Positions 18,501 through 25,138 of a DNA stretch of 64,000 bases are shown piece after piece. Each line of letters begins with the position of its first letter. The stretch's first letter is position 1. Source of the DNA: Hyphomonadaceae bacterium (GTDB taxonomy: Bacteria > Pseudomonadota > Alphaproteobacteria > Caulobacterales > Aquidulcibacteraceae). The notes beneath the pieces were generated by a model that worked only from the letters and a program-made list of their open reading frames with translations, did no database searches and had not been told where the DNA came from. The stretch spans positions 1 to 64,000 of the forward strand of contig WRPI01000007.1 of assembly GCA_009773395.1 (NCBI GenBank), written 5' to 3'. The translations under genes were made by a program, and so were the position numbers.

Positions 18501-19018
18501 GGGCTCAAAACCGGGATTTCTGCATCAATAAATGCAAATTCGGATTGCGACGGCAAAGTTGAACTTTTGCAATTATGATCATCGCCCGCAATCGCCAAAA
18601 CTCCACCAAGCAAGGAAGTGCCAGCAAAATTCGCGTGCTTAAAAACATCGCCTGTTCGGTCCACGCCCGGGGCTTTGCCATACCAAATCCCAAACGCGCC
18701 ATCTACTAATGATCCCGGGAACAAGCCCAATTGTTGGCTGCCCCAAACCGCCGTTGCGCCCAAGTCCTCATTCAGCCCGGGCCAAAAATGAATGCGATTT
18801 TCATCCAACATTTTGGCAACAGCATTTAATTGCATATCATAACCACCAAGCGGTGAACCGCGATAGCCTGAAATAAAGCCGCCAGTATTTAGCCCTGCTT
18901 CAATATCGCGAAATCGCTGTTCGAGGGGCAAGCGCACCAAAGCCTGAATGCCAGACATGAATGCTGTGCCTTTGCGCAATACATATTTGTCTTGTAAAGT
19001 TACGTCACGATATTGCAT
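15596..19018 (-). CDS. Indolepyruvate ferredoxin oxidoreductase family protein (fused alpha/beta)
   Basis: This protein of about 1140 residues is a single-chain 2-oxoacid oxidoreductase. Members decarboxylate aryl or branched 2-oxoacids from amino-acid transamination to acyl-CoA. The N-terminal pyrimidine-binding domain shows GGFISGYRGSPLGGYD. The TPP-binding domain shows LAGIGCHYM, GGEGVSWIG and LGDGTYSHSGSLAIR followed by YND. A ferredoxin-like cysteine set follows (CEGCGDCGVQSNC, then SSC...RCVDGFCPSF). The C-terminal half is the IorB-like gamma domain (IIFTGVGGTGVTTISAIIGMAA). I prefer ATG 19018 (MQYRDVTLQDKY), with GGA upstream. It is divergent from an Lrp/AsnC regulator, the usual partner for control by an amino acid. 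The exact substrate is not known. Confidence 0.9.
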   Translation of the reverse strand: MQYRDVTLQDKYVLRKGTAFMSGIQALVRLPLEQRFRDIEAGLNTGGFISGYRGSPLGGYDMQLNAVAKMLDENRIHFWPGLNEDLGATAVWGSQQLGLFPGSLVDGAFGIWYGKAPGVDRTGDVFKHANFAGTSLLGGVLAIAGDDHNCKSSTLPSQSEFAFIDAEIPVLSPSSIQEVLDYGLYGIAMSRFTGSWVSLIALADTMDSNGIVDVSMDRLTISNPSDFMFPNDGPHMRRGDTPMEKEARLRQYKLPAAQAFVRHNRLDKTVLGDAQAKIGIIATGQAFRDVFEALSGMGIDETKALELGLRIHKIAMPWPLEAESVIEFATGLDTILVVEHKRALMEPQLKSILFDSPIAKKPKIIGKRGFNNCPLLPEIATIPIPMIGKVILDLLPEGTYKKTAKKWIKAAEDVLDRAEALHGDSLRKPHFCSGCPHNTSTKLPEGSRALAGIGCHYMANFMPDRPTDMTSHMGGEGVSWIGLSPFTTEKHVFANLGDGTYSHSGSLAIRASVTAKTNITYKLLYNDAVAMTGGQAPESGQSVPQIAKQLLGEGVAKVVVVADDVARYDGVNLEPSVELFHRSRLDFVQKMLRDTKGVTVLIYDQMCATEKRRRIKRGLMKPSTGRTFINSAVCEGCGDCGVQSNCLSIHPLETEFGTKREIDQSSCNQDLRCVDGFCPSFVTVEGFVNASREAPRPAFDVAKLPMPKLPNIDKPHSIIFTGVGGTGVTTISAIIGMAAHIDGNAATTLDMTGLAQKGGQVLSHVRIATDNSQIHSPRIPPSMANAAVVGDLIVATNLDALNLVSKTTIAVADSDITPTSEFVLDRNRRYLTAPKVELFSKAVKSVATVNAEALAKEYLYDTLYSNMILLGFAWQKGLIPISQIGIYKAIKLNGVAASDNMLAFDLGRIAGHDSSGLMKLVPPRTPPKKKNFEELLAHRRQNLVGYQNSKYADIFTDFVKKCHEIEIVKLGEEELSSIIAGNLYKLMAYKDEYEVARLYSTDEYWSGLRGTFGGDIKLSLWLAPPLLAKKDENGHLRKMKFGSWIFSALNVLANFKFLRGGPFDVFGHTAERKQERRLIAQYQADMNFVAENLSQKNLAVAKSLAQLPDEIRGYGHIKEKAIAKTQAIRLSLLAQFKALN

Positions 19019-19204
19019 GTAAATTTCCGTGTAATATGGATGAGGCATTATCTTTGGATTTTTGCGAAAATACTTACCTATTTTTGCCTGCTTCACGATA
19101 AAATGCGCAATCTTATTGACAATAATAACGATAATGCGAAAGATATCACCTCAAGCCGCACAGACGGTATTAATTCATAAAATCAAATAAGGTGGGGAAA
19201 TGGC

Positions 19205-19687
19205 ATGATTGAATTGGATAGTGTTGATTTTCGAATTTTGGAGTTGCTGCAAGACGATGCGGCACTATCGGTAGCAGAAATTGCAGACAAAATCGGGCTT
19301 TCATCATCGCCTTGTTGGCGCCGCATAAAACGGCTTGAAGAAATTGGCATTGCCAAAAAGCGGGTGACATTGCTGAATCGTGAGGCATTGGGGCTCGATT
19401 TTGAAGTGATTGCCAGCGTGAAATTATCACTTCCAAGCCGTGAAAATTTGGAAAAATTTGAAGAAGCAGTGTCAAATTGGCCTGAAGTTGTTGATTGCGC
19501 AACTGTCACTGGCGCGGTTGATTATATGATACGAGTGGTTACGTCCGATATGCACGCCTATGACGGGTTTTTGCGGGATAAATTATTGGGGATTGGCCTT
19601 GTATCCGATGTGCAATCGCGCATTGTTATCAGGGTTTCAAAACGCACAACCGCTGTGCCTTTAAGCCATAGCAAATTTAGAGCATGA
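19205..19687 (+). CDS. Lrp/AsnC-family transcriptional regulator
   Basis: This 160-residue protein starts with the winged helix-turn-helix typical of Lrp (LDSVDFRILELLQDDAALSVAEIADKIGLSSSPCWRRIKRLEEIGI). A RAM ligand-binding domain follows (about 70-150, CATVTGAVDYMIRVVTSDMHAYDGFL). Such proteins sense amino acids and often control a neighbouring catabolic gene. The divergent indolepyruvate oxidoreductase is the natural candidate. The stop codon lies inside the left arm of a palindromic element (19677-19841), so the last three codons (FRA) are shared with that element. A second Lrp-type gene occurs at 44200. Confidence 0.93.
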   Translation: MIELDSVDFRILELLQDDAALSVAEIADKIGLSSSPCWRRIKRLEEIGIAKKRVTLLNREALGLDFEVIASVKLSLPSRENLEKFEEAVSNWPEVVDCATVTGAVDYMIRVVTSDMHAYDGFLRDKLLGIGLVSDVQSRIVIRVSKRTTAVPLSHSKFRA

Positions 19688-19841
19688 AAAGTTCAAGGGA
19701 GCTCGGTTTGGCGAAGTAATTTTGTGCAAGTTTCAAGGCAATCGGCGCTGGCAATATCGGGATATTGTCAAGACGATTGCCGCCGAAAATTGTGCAAAAG
19801 AACAAGTCAAAGTGAGTTATCTTGGACTTTTCATGCTCTAA
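19677..19841. repeat. Palindromic hairpin element, copy A
   Basis: This 165-bp imperfect palindrome lies between the Lrp gene and rmuC. Outer inverted repeats of 21 bp with one mismatch lie at 19677-19697 and 19821-19841 (TTAGAGCATGAAAAGT...). The left arm contains the Lrp stop codon. The core has AATTTTGTGC at 19718, a hairpin GGCAATCG ... TGGCAATAT-CGGG-ATATTGTCA ... CGATTGCC, GTGCAAAAG at 19792 and TTGGAC at 19822. The same motifs occur in copy B with the same 74- and 30-base spacings, which argues for common descent. Confidence 0.8.
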
Positions 19842-19916
19842 TACAGCCGCGCGTTGACGACACGCCCGATTTTGGCGTAACCATGCTTTATTATTTTGAA
19901 AACGAGGGTAAATTGC

Positions 19917-21206
19917 GTGGTAGAAACATCTAAATTAATGGCGTTTGGAATTGCATTTCTTATCGCAATCGCAATTGCCGCTTTAGTTTTTGCCGCGCTT
20001 GCATATTTTGCGGCACAAAATACCAAACGCGCGACGGCACATAAATTGGACATTCTCGAAAATGGCCTCAAGCACAATTTCAGCAATAACCATGACGCCA
20101 ACCGCACCTTGCGCTCAGAATTATTGGAAGCCGTTAATTTGCTGTCGCAAAATCTTGGTGGCCAGTTCACGGTTTTTCGTGGTGAAACAAACACTGCCAT
20201 TGGCGCGCTGCTTGAGGGCAATGAAAAGCGCGGCAAGGAAATCACCACCGCGCTAACCACAAATCTTGATAAATTGCGTGACGAAAACACTGCGAAACTT
20301 GAACAAATGCGGGTTACGGTTGATGAAAAACTCCAAGGCACGCTGGAAAAGCGCCTTGGCGAGAGCTTTAAGCTCGTTTCAGACCGCTTGGAAGCAGTTC
20401 ATCAAGGCCTTGGCGAAATGCAAACTTTAGCGACTGGTGTTGGCGATTTAAAGCGGGTTTTAACCAACGTAAAATCGCGCGGCACATGGGGCGAAGTGCA
20501 GCTTGAAGCTCTGCTCACCGATATGTTGACCCCCGAGCAATTTGATAAAAACGTGCGCATTAATCCCAATTCGGGCGAAACCGTTGAGTTTGCGATACGC
20601 TTGCCCGGCAAGTTTGACGATAAACCAGTTTATATCGCGATTGATTCCAAATTCCCGATTGAGGATTATGAAAGGCTAGTTCTGGCGCAAGATGGCGGCG
20701 GCGCTGAAGACATTGAAATTGCCGGCAAAGCGCTTGAAAAAGCCATTAAAATAGAGGCCAAACGGATTTGCGATAAATATATCCACGTGCCGCATTCCAC
20801 CGATTTTGCCATCATGTATCTCCCCACCGAGGGCCTTTTTGCCGAGGTTATTCGGCGGCCAACATTGATGCAGGAAATCCAAACCAAGTTCAAAATAATG
20901 ATTAATGGCCCAACCACCTTGGCGGCAACATTATCAAGCCTGCAAATGGGTTTTCGCACTTTGGCGATTGAAAAACGCTCCTCCGAAGTATGGGAAATAT
21001 TAGGCGCAGCCAAAGCCGAATTCGCAAGATACGGCGGCGTATGGGACAAGCTCAAAAAGCAGCTTGAGACCGCGCAGAATACGGTGGAGGAAGCAGGGAA
21101 AAGAACCCGGGCGATTGAGCGCAATTTGCGAGGGGTTGAGAGCACGCAGGTTGTGACGGATGTGGAGGATGTGTTGAGCCTGACGTTTGGGGAAGATGGG
21201 GATTGA
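19917..21206 (+). CDS. rmuC: DNA recombination protein RmuC
   Basis: This protein of about 429 residues belongs to the RmuC family, linked in E. coli to limiting inverted-repeat rearrangements. An N-terminal membrane anchor lies at about residues 7-30 (FGIAFLIAIAIAALVFAALAY). A coiled-coil region follows (about 40-165, KLDILENGLKHNF to SDRLEAVHQGL). The conserved nuclease-like RmuC domain has KSRGTWGEVQLEALL, IAIDSKFPIEDYERL and ICDKYIHVPHSTDFAIMYLPTEGLFAEV. I start at GTG 19917 because GAGG lies upstream. Its TGA overlaps the next ATG (TGATG), so the following gene is probably co-translated. The gene sits directly after hairpin element A, a notable neighbour given the family's link to inverted repeats. 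Confidence 0.92.
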   Translation: MVETSKLMAFGIAFLIAIAIAALVFAALAYFAAQNTKRATAHKLDILENGLKHNFSNNHDANRTLRSELLEAVNLLSQNLGGQFTVFRGETNTAIGALLEGNEKRGKEITTALTTNLDKLRDENTAKLEQMRVTVDEKLQGTLEKRLGESFKLVSDRLEAVHQGLGEMQTLATGVGDLKRVLTNVKSRGTWGEVQLEALLTDMLTPEQFDKNVRINPNSGETVEFAIRLPGKFDDKPVYIAIDSKFPIEDYERLVLAQDGGGAEDIEIAGKALEKAIKIEAKRICDKYIHVPHSTDFAIMYLPTEGLFAEVIRRPTLMQEIQTKFKIMINGPTTLAATLSSLQMGFRTLAIEKRSSEVWEILGAAKAEFARYGGVWDKLKKQLETAQNTVEEAGKRTRAIERNLRGVESTQVVTDVEDVLSLTFGEDGD

Positions 21207-21844
21207 TGATGGAAACAGAAGCGAAAATAGACAAGTTCATTTTTGAACTTCAAGAATATGGAAACAGTGACGGCGTTGCGAATCCATATTTAGAAGAGAG
21301 TCTAAGATCCAATCTCAAACATTATTTTGAACTCATGATGCAACAGCCTGGTCCTCGCATACTCATTGTGGGTGAGGCTCCAGGTTATGACGGCTGCCGC
21401 ATTACAGGGATTCCTTTTACTAGTGGAGCGGCAATCAAAAACGTTAACCATCCGATTTTAGCCGAACTGCGACCGCTAGTGGAATTGTCAAGTATTGAAT
21501 CCGAAAAAACATCAACAATCGTTTGGGAATATTTGTTAACTCTTAAATTTGCACCTTTGTTTTGGAATTCATTTCCATTTCATCCATACCCAGGTGGAAA
21601 TAATCGCGACAATCGGCGACCAACTTCTTCCGAAATATCGGACGGGGTCTATTTCCTCAAAGAGATATTCTCATTATTTCAAGCTGAAGCTGTTTTCGGA
21701 CTAGGTCGAGCAGGCGAAGATTGCGCTAAGCAAGCATTTCCTGAAAAAGATGTTCAATATATTAGACACCCTTCTCGCGGCGGAAAGCCTGCATTTATCA
21801 GTGGTATGGACGAAAAAGTCGCTAGAATTCTTGGCAAAGTCTGA
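21206..21844 (+). CDS. Uracil-DNA glycosylase superfamily protein
   Basis: This 212-residue protein shows the family fold markers. The nucleophile region is ILIVGEAPGYDGCRITGIPFTSG, similar to the GEAPG motif of family 4/5 uracil-DNA glycosylases. The C-terminal motif HPSRGGKPAFISG has the place of the HPS segment. It lacks the four cysteines of family 4 iron-sulfur enzymes, so it is an atypical member; substrate and activity are open. ATG 21206 overlaps the rmuC stop (TGATG) and has GGGGA upstream, so the two genes look coupled, which suits a DNA-repair role. A small hairpin (GCTCT-TT-AGAGC) follows shortly after the stop. Confidence 0.75.
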   Translation: MMETEAKIDKFIFELQEYGNSDGVANPYLEESLRSNLKHYFELMMQQPGPRILIVGEAPGYDGCRITGIPFTSGAAIKNVNHPILAELRPLVELSSIESEKTSTIVWEYLLTLKFAPLFWNSFPFHPYPGGNNRDNRRPTSSEISDGVYFLKEIFSLFQAEAVFGLGRAGEDCAKQAFPEKDVQYIRHPSRGGKPAFISGMDEKVARILGKV

Positions 21845-21910
21845 TTACTCACTTAATCGCCTACGCGTAGCTCTTTAGAGCCGCGTTCATTCGAGTTTGA
21901 TAAACTTATC

Positions 21911-22258
21911 CTAATCCCGCGCAAGTTTCTTTAGCGATTGCAATAATATAGGCACAAAAATTGTTGCGGTGTCCCACACGATATTTTGGTTTATTTCAAA
22001 ATATCCATGGGCGAGGCGATTGCGCATTCCGCGAATTTCTTGCCACGGGATTTGGGAATTATTGTAAATGAAATCCGGAAATTGAACATGGATTCGGTTG
22101 GCTGCCTCGCCAATAATAATCAAATTCATCGCAACCGCTTGTTGCGCCATAATATTGGAATGGAAATCTTTGGAATTGAGATTTGCAATATGGACGCTTA
22201 CCAAGCTGGCCGCTTTTTGCATTTCTTCAAGATAAATCTCAACTTTCTTAGCAATCAT
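21911..22258 (-). CDS. HepT-like toxin (HEPN domain, DUF86)
   Basis: This 115-residue HEPN RNase toxin of the HepT/MntA type has the RX4HXY catalytic motif as R79 ... H84-G-Y86 (MRNRLAHGYFEI). The preceding IIIGEAANRI and WQEIRGMRN are typical. HepT proteins cut RNA, and their partner MntA silences them by attaching AMP to the motif tyrosine. Its start overlaps the end of the MntA-like gene by 4 bases, so the two form one operon on the minus strand, antitoxin gene first. Confidence 0.9.
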   Translation of the reverse strand: MIAKKVEIYLEEMQKAASLVSVHIANLNSKDFHSNIMAQQAVAMNLIIIGEAANRIHVQFPDFIYNNSQIPWQEIRGMRNRLAHGYFEINQNIVWDTATIFVPILLQSLKKLARD

Positions 22259-22545
22259 AATGCGCGCGCACTTGCCAAAACCTCGGCGCGAATTGATTGT
22301 GGCAGGTCAAGAATTGTCAAAACGTCAACTTTTACTTTGGTTAAGTTCTCTAAATCAATTTGTAATCTAGCCATATCAATCAGAGTTGTTTTAGGCGCGA
22401 CGTCAACCAAAATATCTAGATCGCTGCCATCAACATCATCGCCACGCAAAACCGAGCCAAAAATACGCGGATTGGAAGCGACAGATGCGCCAATAATTTC
22501 TTGAATTTTCGCTTTATGCTTTTTAAGTGATAGTGACGGACGCAT
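22255..22545 (-). CDS. MntA-like nucleotidyltransferase antitoxin
   Basis: This 96-residue minimal nucleotidyltransferase shows the signature GSX10DXD: G30-S31, then D42 and D44 (FGSVLRGDDVDGSDLDILVD). In characterised pairs such a protein AMPylates the HepT tyrosine and blocks the toxin. It precedes hepT with a 4-base overlap. AT content is like the surroundings, so recent transfer is not obvious. Confidence 0.9.
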   Translation of the reverse strand: MRPSLSLKKHKAKIQEIIGASVASNPRIFGSVLRGDDVDGSDLDILVDVAPKTTLIDMARLQIDLENLTKVKVDVLTILDLPQSIRAEVLASARAL

Positions 22546-22622
22546 ATTAATTCCTCTGTCGAGATTATACGACTATTGTCTTTAGAATCCAAGATGCCCC
22601 TATAACAAGACGTAAAACTAAC

Positions 22623-23267
22623 CTATTCCGGTTCACTGTTCCGCAGCACTGCGCTCCCGAAAATGCTTACATCTGTCACAGCGATATTTATTTCCGGCAA
22701 TTGCGGCATTTTTTGACGGGCAATTGGTAAATCGCGCTCGGCGCGGTTTGCTATTACGAAAAACCCTGCCGCGCCCAATTGTGGTTCAAGGCTTGTACCC
22801 AAAGATACGCTGCGCATAAAACTGCCGATATAGGTGGCTCGGCCGGGAGCGATAGCAAATTCGATTTTGAATGGAACTGCCGATGACCAATCATATGTTG
22901 CAATGCCCGGAACTTGGCCACCGAACCCAAAATTCTCAATTGAATAGTGACCGGGTGGAAGCCTGCGAACCACCACATGACCTGCCTCTCGGCCCGTAAA
23001 ATCGGGGTTCATTACGCGCAAATACCACATGCCGCCAAGTGTTGGGCTAATTAAGCCATTCCATTCGCTCGCGCGGTTTGAGCTATTAGGAATATCGTAT
23101 TTATAGGGGAACCAAAAATCCAATCCCCCGCCAATAGACCCAACCGAATAAATTAAATATCCACCATCAGCTTGGGAATATTGCTGAGGCGCACGAGCAG
23201 CATTTGCGACATTTGCGCCCAAAAAAATAACGAATGTGATAATGATTCCTAATAACTTCATTAGCAT
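22623..23267 (-). CDS. Hypothetical secreted protein
   Basis: This protein of about 214 residues starts with a signal peptide (MLMKLLGIIITFVIFLGANVANA). The mature part is predicted beta-rich and has no motif I recognise with confidence. Segments such as VVVRRLPPGHYSIENFGFGG and AIAPGRATYIGSFM resemble proteins where a carbohydrate-binding-like beta fold precedes a short tail. I use ATG 23267, with AAGG upstream. It lies 14 bases after the isoprenylcysteine-methyltransferase-like gene and is probably in the same operon with the symporter. Function is unknown. Confidence 0.65.
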   Translation of the reverse strand: MLMKLLGIIITFVIFLGANVANAARAPQQYSQADGGYLIYSVGSIGGGLDFWFPYKYDIPNSSNRASEWNGLISPTLGGMWYLRVMNPDFTGREAGHVVVRRLPPGHYSIENFGFGGQVPGIATYDWSSAVPFKIEFAIAPGRATYIGSFMRSVSLGTSLEPQLGAAGFFVIANRAERDLPIARQKMPQLPEINIAVTDVSIFGSAVLRNSEPE

Positions 23268-23281
23268 TACGGTACCTTGCC

Positions 23282-23743
23282 TTATAACCACCGCCGAACT
23301 TTCGCAAGATAATCCCGATATTCTTCACCGAACTTGCCCGTTAATGCGCGTTCTTCGGGGATAATTTGGAAGCGGGTAATGAACGCCCAAAAGCTGATAA
23401 CCAGTAAAAACCCAAACAAACTTGTATTTAATATTGCCCAGCCACTTAGCAATAAAATCATACCAAGATACATCGGGTTGCGGGTTTTTGAGAAGATTCC
23501 CGAGGCGACGATAAGTGATGCTTTGTCAGGATTAATTGGGTTTACAGTTGTTTTGAATTTTCGAAATTCCAAAAACGCAATAATATCGAGCACCAAAGCC
23601 GCCACCATGAGCGCGCCACCAAATAAATATCGCACGCCATTCCCAAGTGGCAATTGCACCCAAAAATCGCGGCATAACCAAATCAATAGACCAAATATTG
23701 CCATCACAATTGGCGGCGGGATTTTATTTTCAAGCTTTGACAT
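23282..23743 (-). CDS. Isoprenylcysteine methyltransferase family membrane protein
   Basis: This protein of about 153 residues has four or so membrane segments. The C-terminal signature is KTRNPMYLGMILLLSGWAI followed by EERALTGKFGEEYRDYLAKVRRWL, as in bacterial ICMT/PEMT-like methyltransferases (the RNPxYxG and EE...Y motifs bind SAM and close the active site). The bacterial substrates are mostly unknown because protein prenylation is absent. The ATG at 23743 overlaps the end of the symporter gene by 14 bases; a longer upstream frame would overlap the symporter far more and is not credible. Confidence 0.8.
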   Translation of the reverse strand: MSKLENKIPPPIVMAIFGLLIWLCRDFWVQLPLGNGVRYLFGGALMVAALVLDIIAFLEFRKFKTTVNPINPDKASLIVASGIFSKTRNPMYLGMILLLSGWAILNTSLFGFLLVISFWAFITRFQIIPEERALTGKFGEEYRDYLAKVRRWL

Positions 23744-24980
23744 CATCACCCATTGTCTCATCCAACTGCCCTTCCCATTTGGCGATGACGGCGCTGGCGA
23801 CGCTGTTGCCGACAACATTTGTCGCGCTGCGGCCCATATCGAGAAGGTGATCCACGCCCAAAACAATCGCGATCCATTCGGCTGGCAGGCCAAAATAGGC
23901 AAGCGTTGCCATAATCACCACCAAACTAGCGCGTGGCACGCCGGCAATGCCTTTGGACGTTATCAAAAGCAAAAACAGCATCAGGATTTTTTGGCCCGTT
24001 GAAAATTCTATACCATGCGCTTGGGCAATGAAAAGCGTCGCAAAGGTGCAATAAAGCATGCTGCCGTCCAAATTAAATGAATAACCGAGCGGCAATACAA
24101 AGCTGTTGATTTTTTGCGAAACCCCAATTTTAGGCAAACCAACCATCAGTTTGGGCAAAGCCGCTTCGGAGGATGCGGTTGAAAATGCCAACAAAAGCGG
24201 CTCATAAATCATTTTCAATAATTTGATAATCATGCCACGGCCCAAAACCGCGAGGCCAGCGCCAAGAATTATTAGCCACAGAATGCCCATAGAAGCATAA
24301 AAACCGCCCATGAAAACCAAATAAGTTCCCAAAATTCCTGGCCCTTGGGTTGAAATGGTTTGCGCCAATGCACCGAATATTGCCACAGGGGCAAATTTCA
24401 TTACGATTTCAGTGATTTTAAGCATGATTTTTGCTGCTTCTTCGGCCAATTCCATGATTTTTGGAGCCTTATCATCTAGTGCCGCAACTGCCGTGCCCGC
24501 GAAAACCGAGAAAATCACGATTTGCAATATTTCATTATCCGCCATCGCTTTAATGATGGAGCTTGGGATTACGTGTTCGATAAATTTCTCAAGCGTGAAA
24601 TTATCGGTCGAAGGCGCTTTGGCAACTTCGCCTGCGACAAGTTGCAAATTGACCCCTGCCCCCGGTTGCAGCCATTCCACCATAACCATGCCCAAAACCA
24701 AACTAATCACCGAAGCGACAATGAACCATGCCAGTGCTTTAACGCCAACCCGCCCGACTTGGGCCGCGTCTTCCATATGGCCAATGCCAGCAATCAAAGT
24801 GAATAAAACCAATGGCGCGATTATCATTTTGATCAGCAAGATAAATACTTTTGGCAAGAGCTTGTAAAATGCAACTAGCCCTTTCATTTCATCTGGCGTC
24901 ATAAAGGCATTGGTCAAAACGCCGGCAATAACGCCAAAAATCATTGCGCCGATTATTAAGATTGCGAAATTGCGATTCAT
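23730..24980 (-). CDS. Dicarboxylate/amino acid:cation symporter (DAACS)
   Basis: This 416-residue transporter belongs to the GltP/DctA family. Diagnostic parts are KVFILLIKMIIAPLVLFTLIAGIG near the N-terminus, the serine-rich loop FSTASSEAALP, the GYSFNLDGSMLYCTFATLFIAQ segment and SVASAVIAKWEG with RSATNVVGNSV near the end. These line the sodium and substrate sites that bind glutamate, aspartate or C4-dicarboxylates. The gene is divergent from the GH127-like gene and starts the operon containing the ICMT-like and secreted proteins. Substrate choice between dicarboxylates and acidic amino acids cannot be read safely from sequence. Confidence 0.92.
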   Translation of the reverse strand: MNRNFAILIIGAMIFGVIAGVLTNAFMTPDEMKGLVAFYKLLPKVFILLIKMIIAPLVLFTLIAGIGHMEDAAQVGRVGVKALAWFIVASVISLVLGMVMVEWLQPGAGVNLQLVAGEVAKAPSTDNFTLEKFIEHVIPSSIIKAMADNEILQIVIFSVFAGTAVAALDDKAPKIMELAEEAAKIMLKITEIVMKFAPVAIFGALAQTISTQGPGILGTYLVFMGGFYASMGILWLIILGAGLAVLGRGMIIKLLKMIYEPLLLAFSTASSEAALPKLMVGLPKIGVSQKINSFVLPLGYSFNLDGSMLYCTFATLFIAQAHGIEFSTGQKILMLFLLLITSKGIAGVPRASLVVIMATLAYFGLPAEWIAIVLGVDHLLDMGRSATNVVGNSVASAVIAKWEGQLDETMGDDVKA

Positions 24981-25138
24981 TTTCTACCCCGATTATTGGT
25001 TTTTTTGCTACCCTAAAGCCCAAACCAAAATTGCCAAGCGATTTCGACACTCAGTTACAAAATATCATTTGCTTAAAACGCCAATTGCCCTAGTATGGAA
25101 GCGTTACCAATCAACCTGGCAGTTAGGAAATTTGCGAA

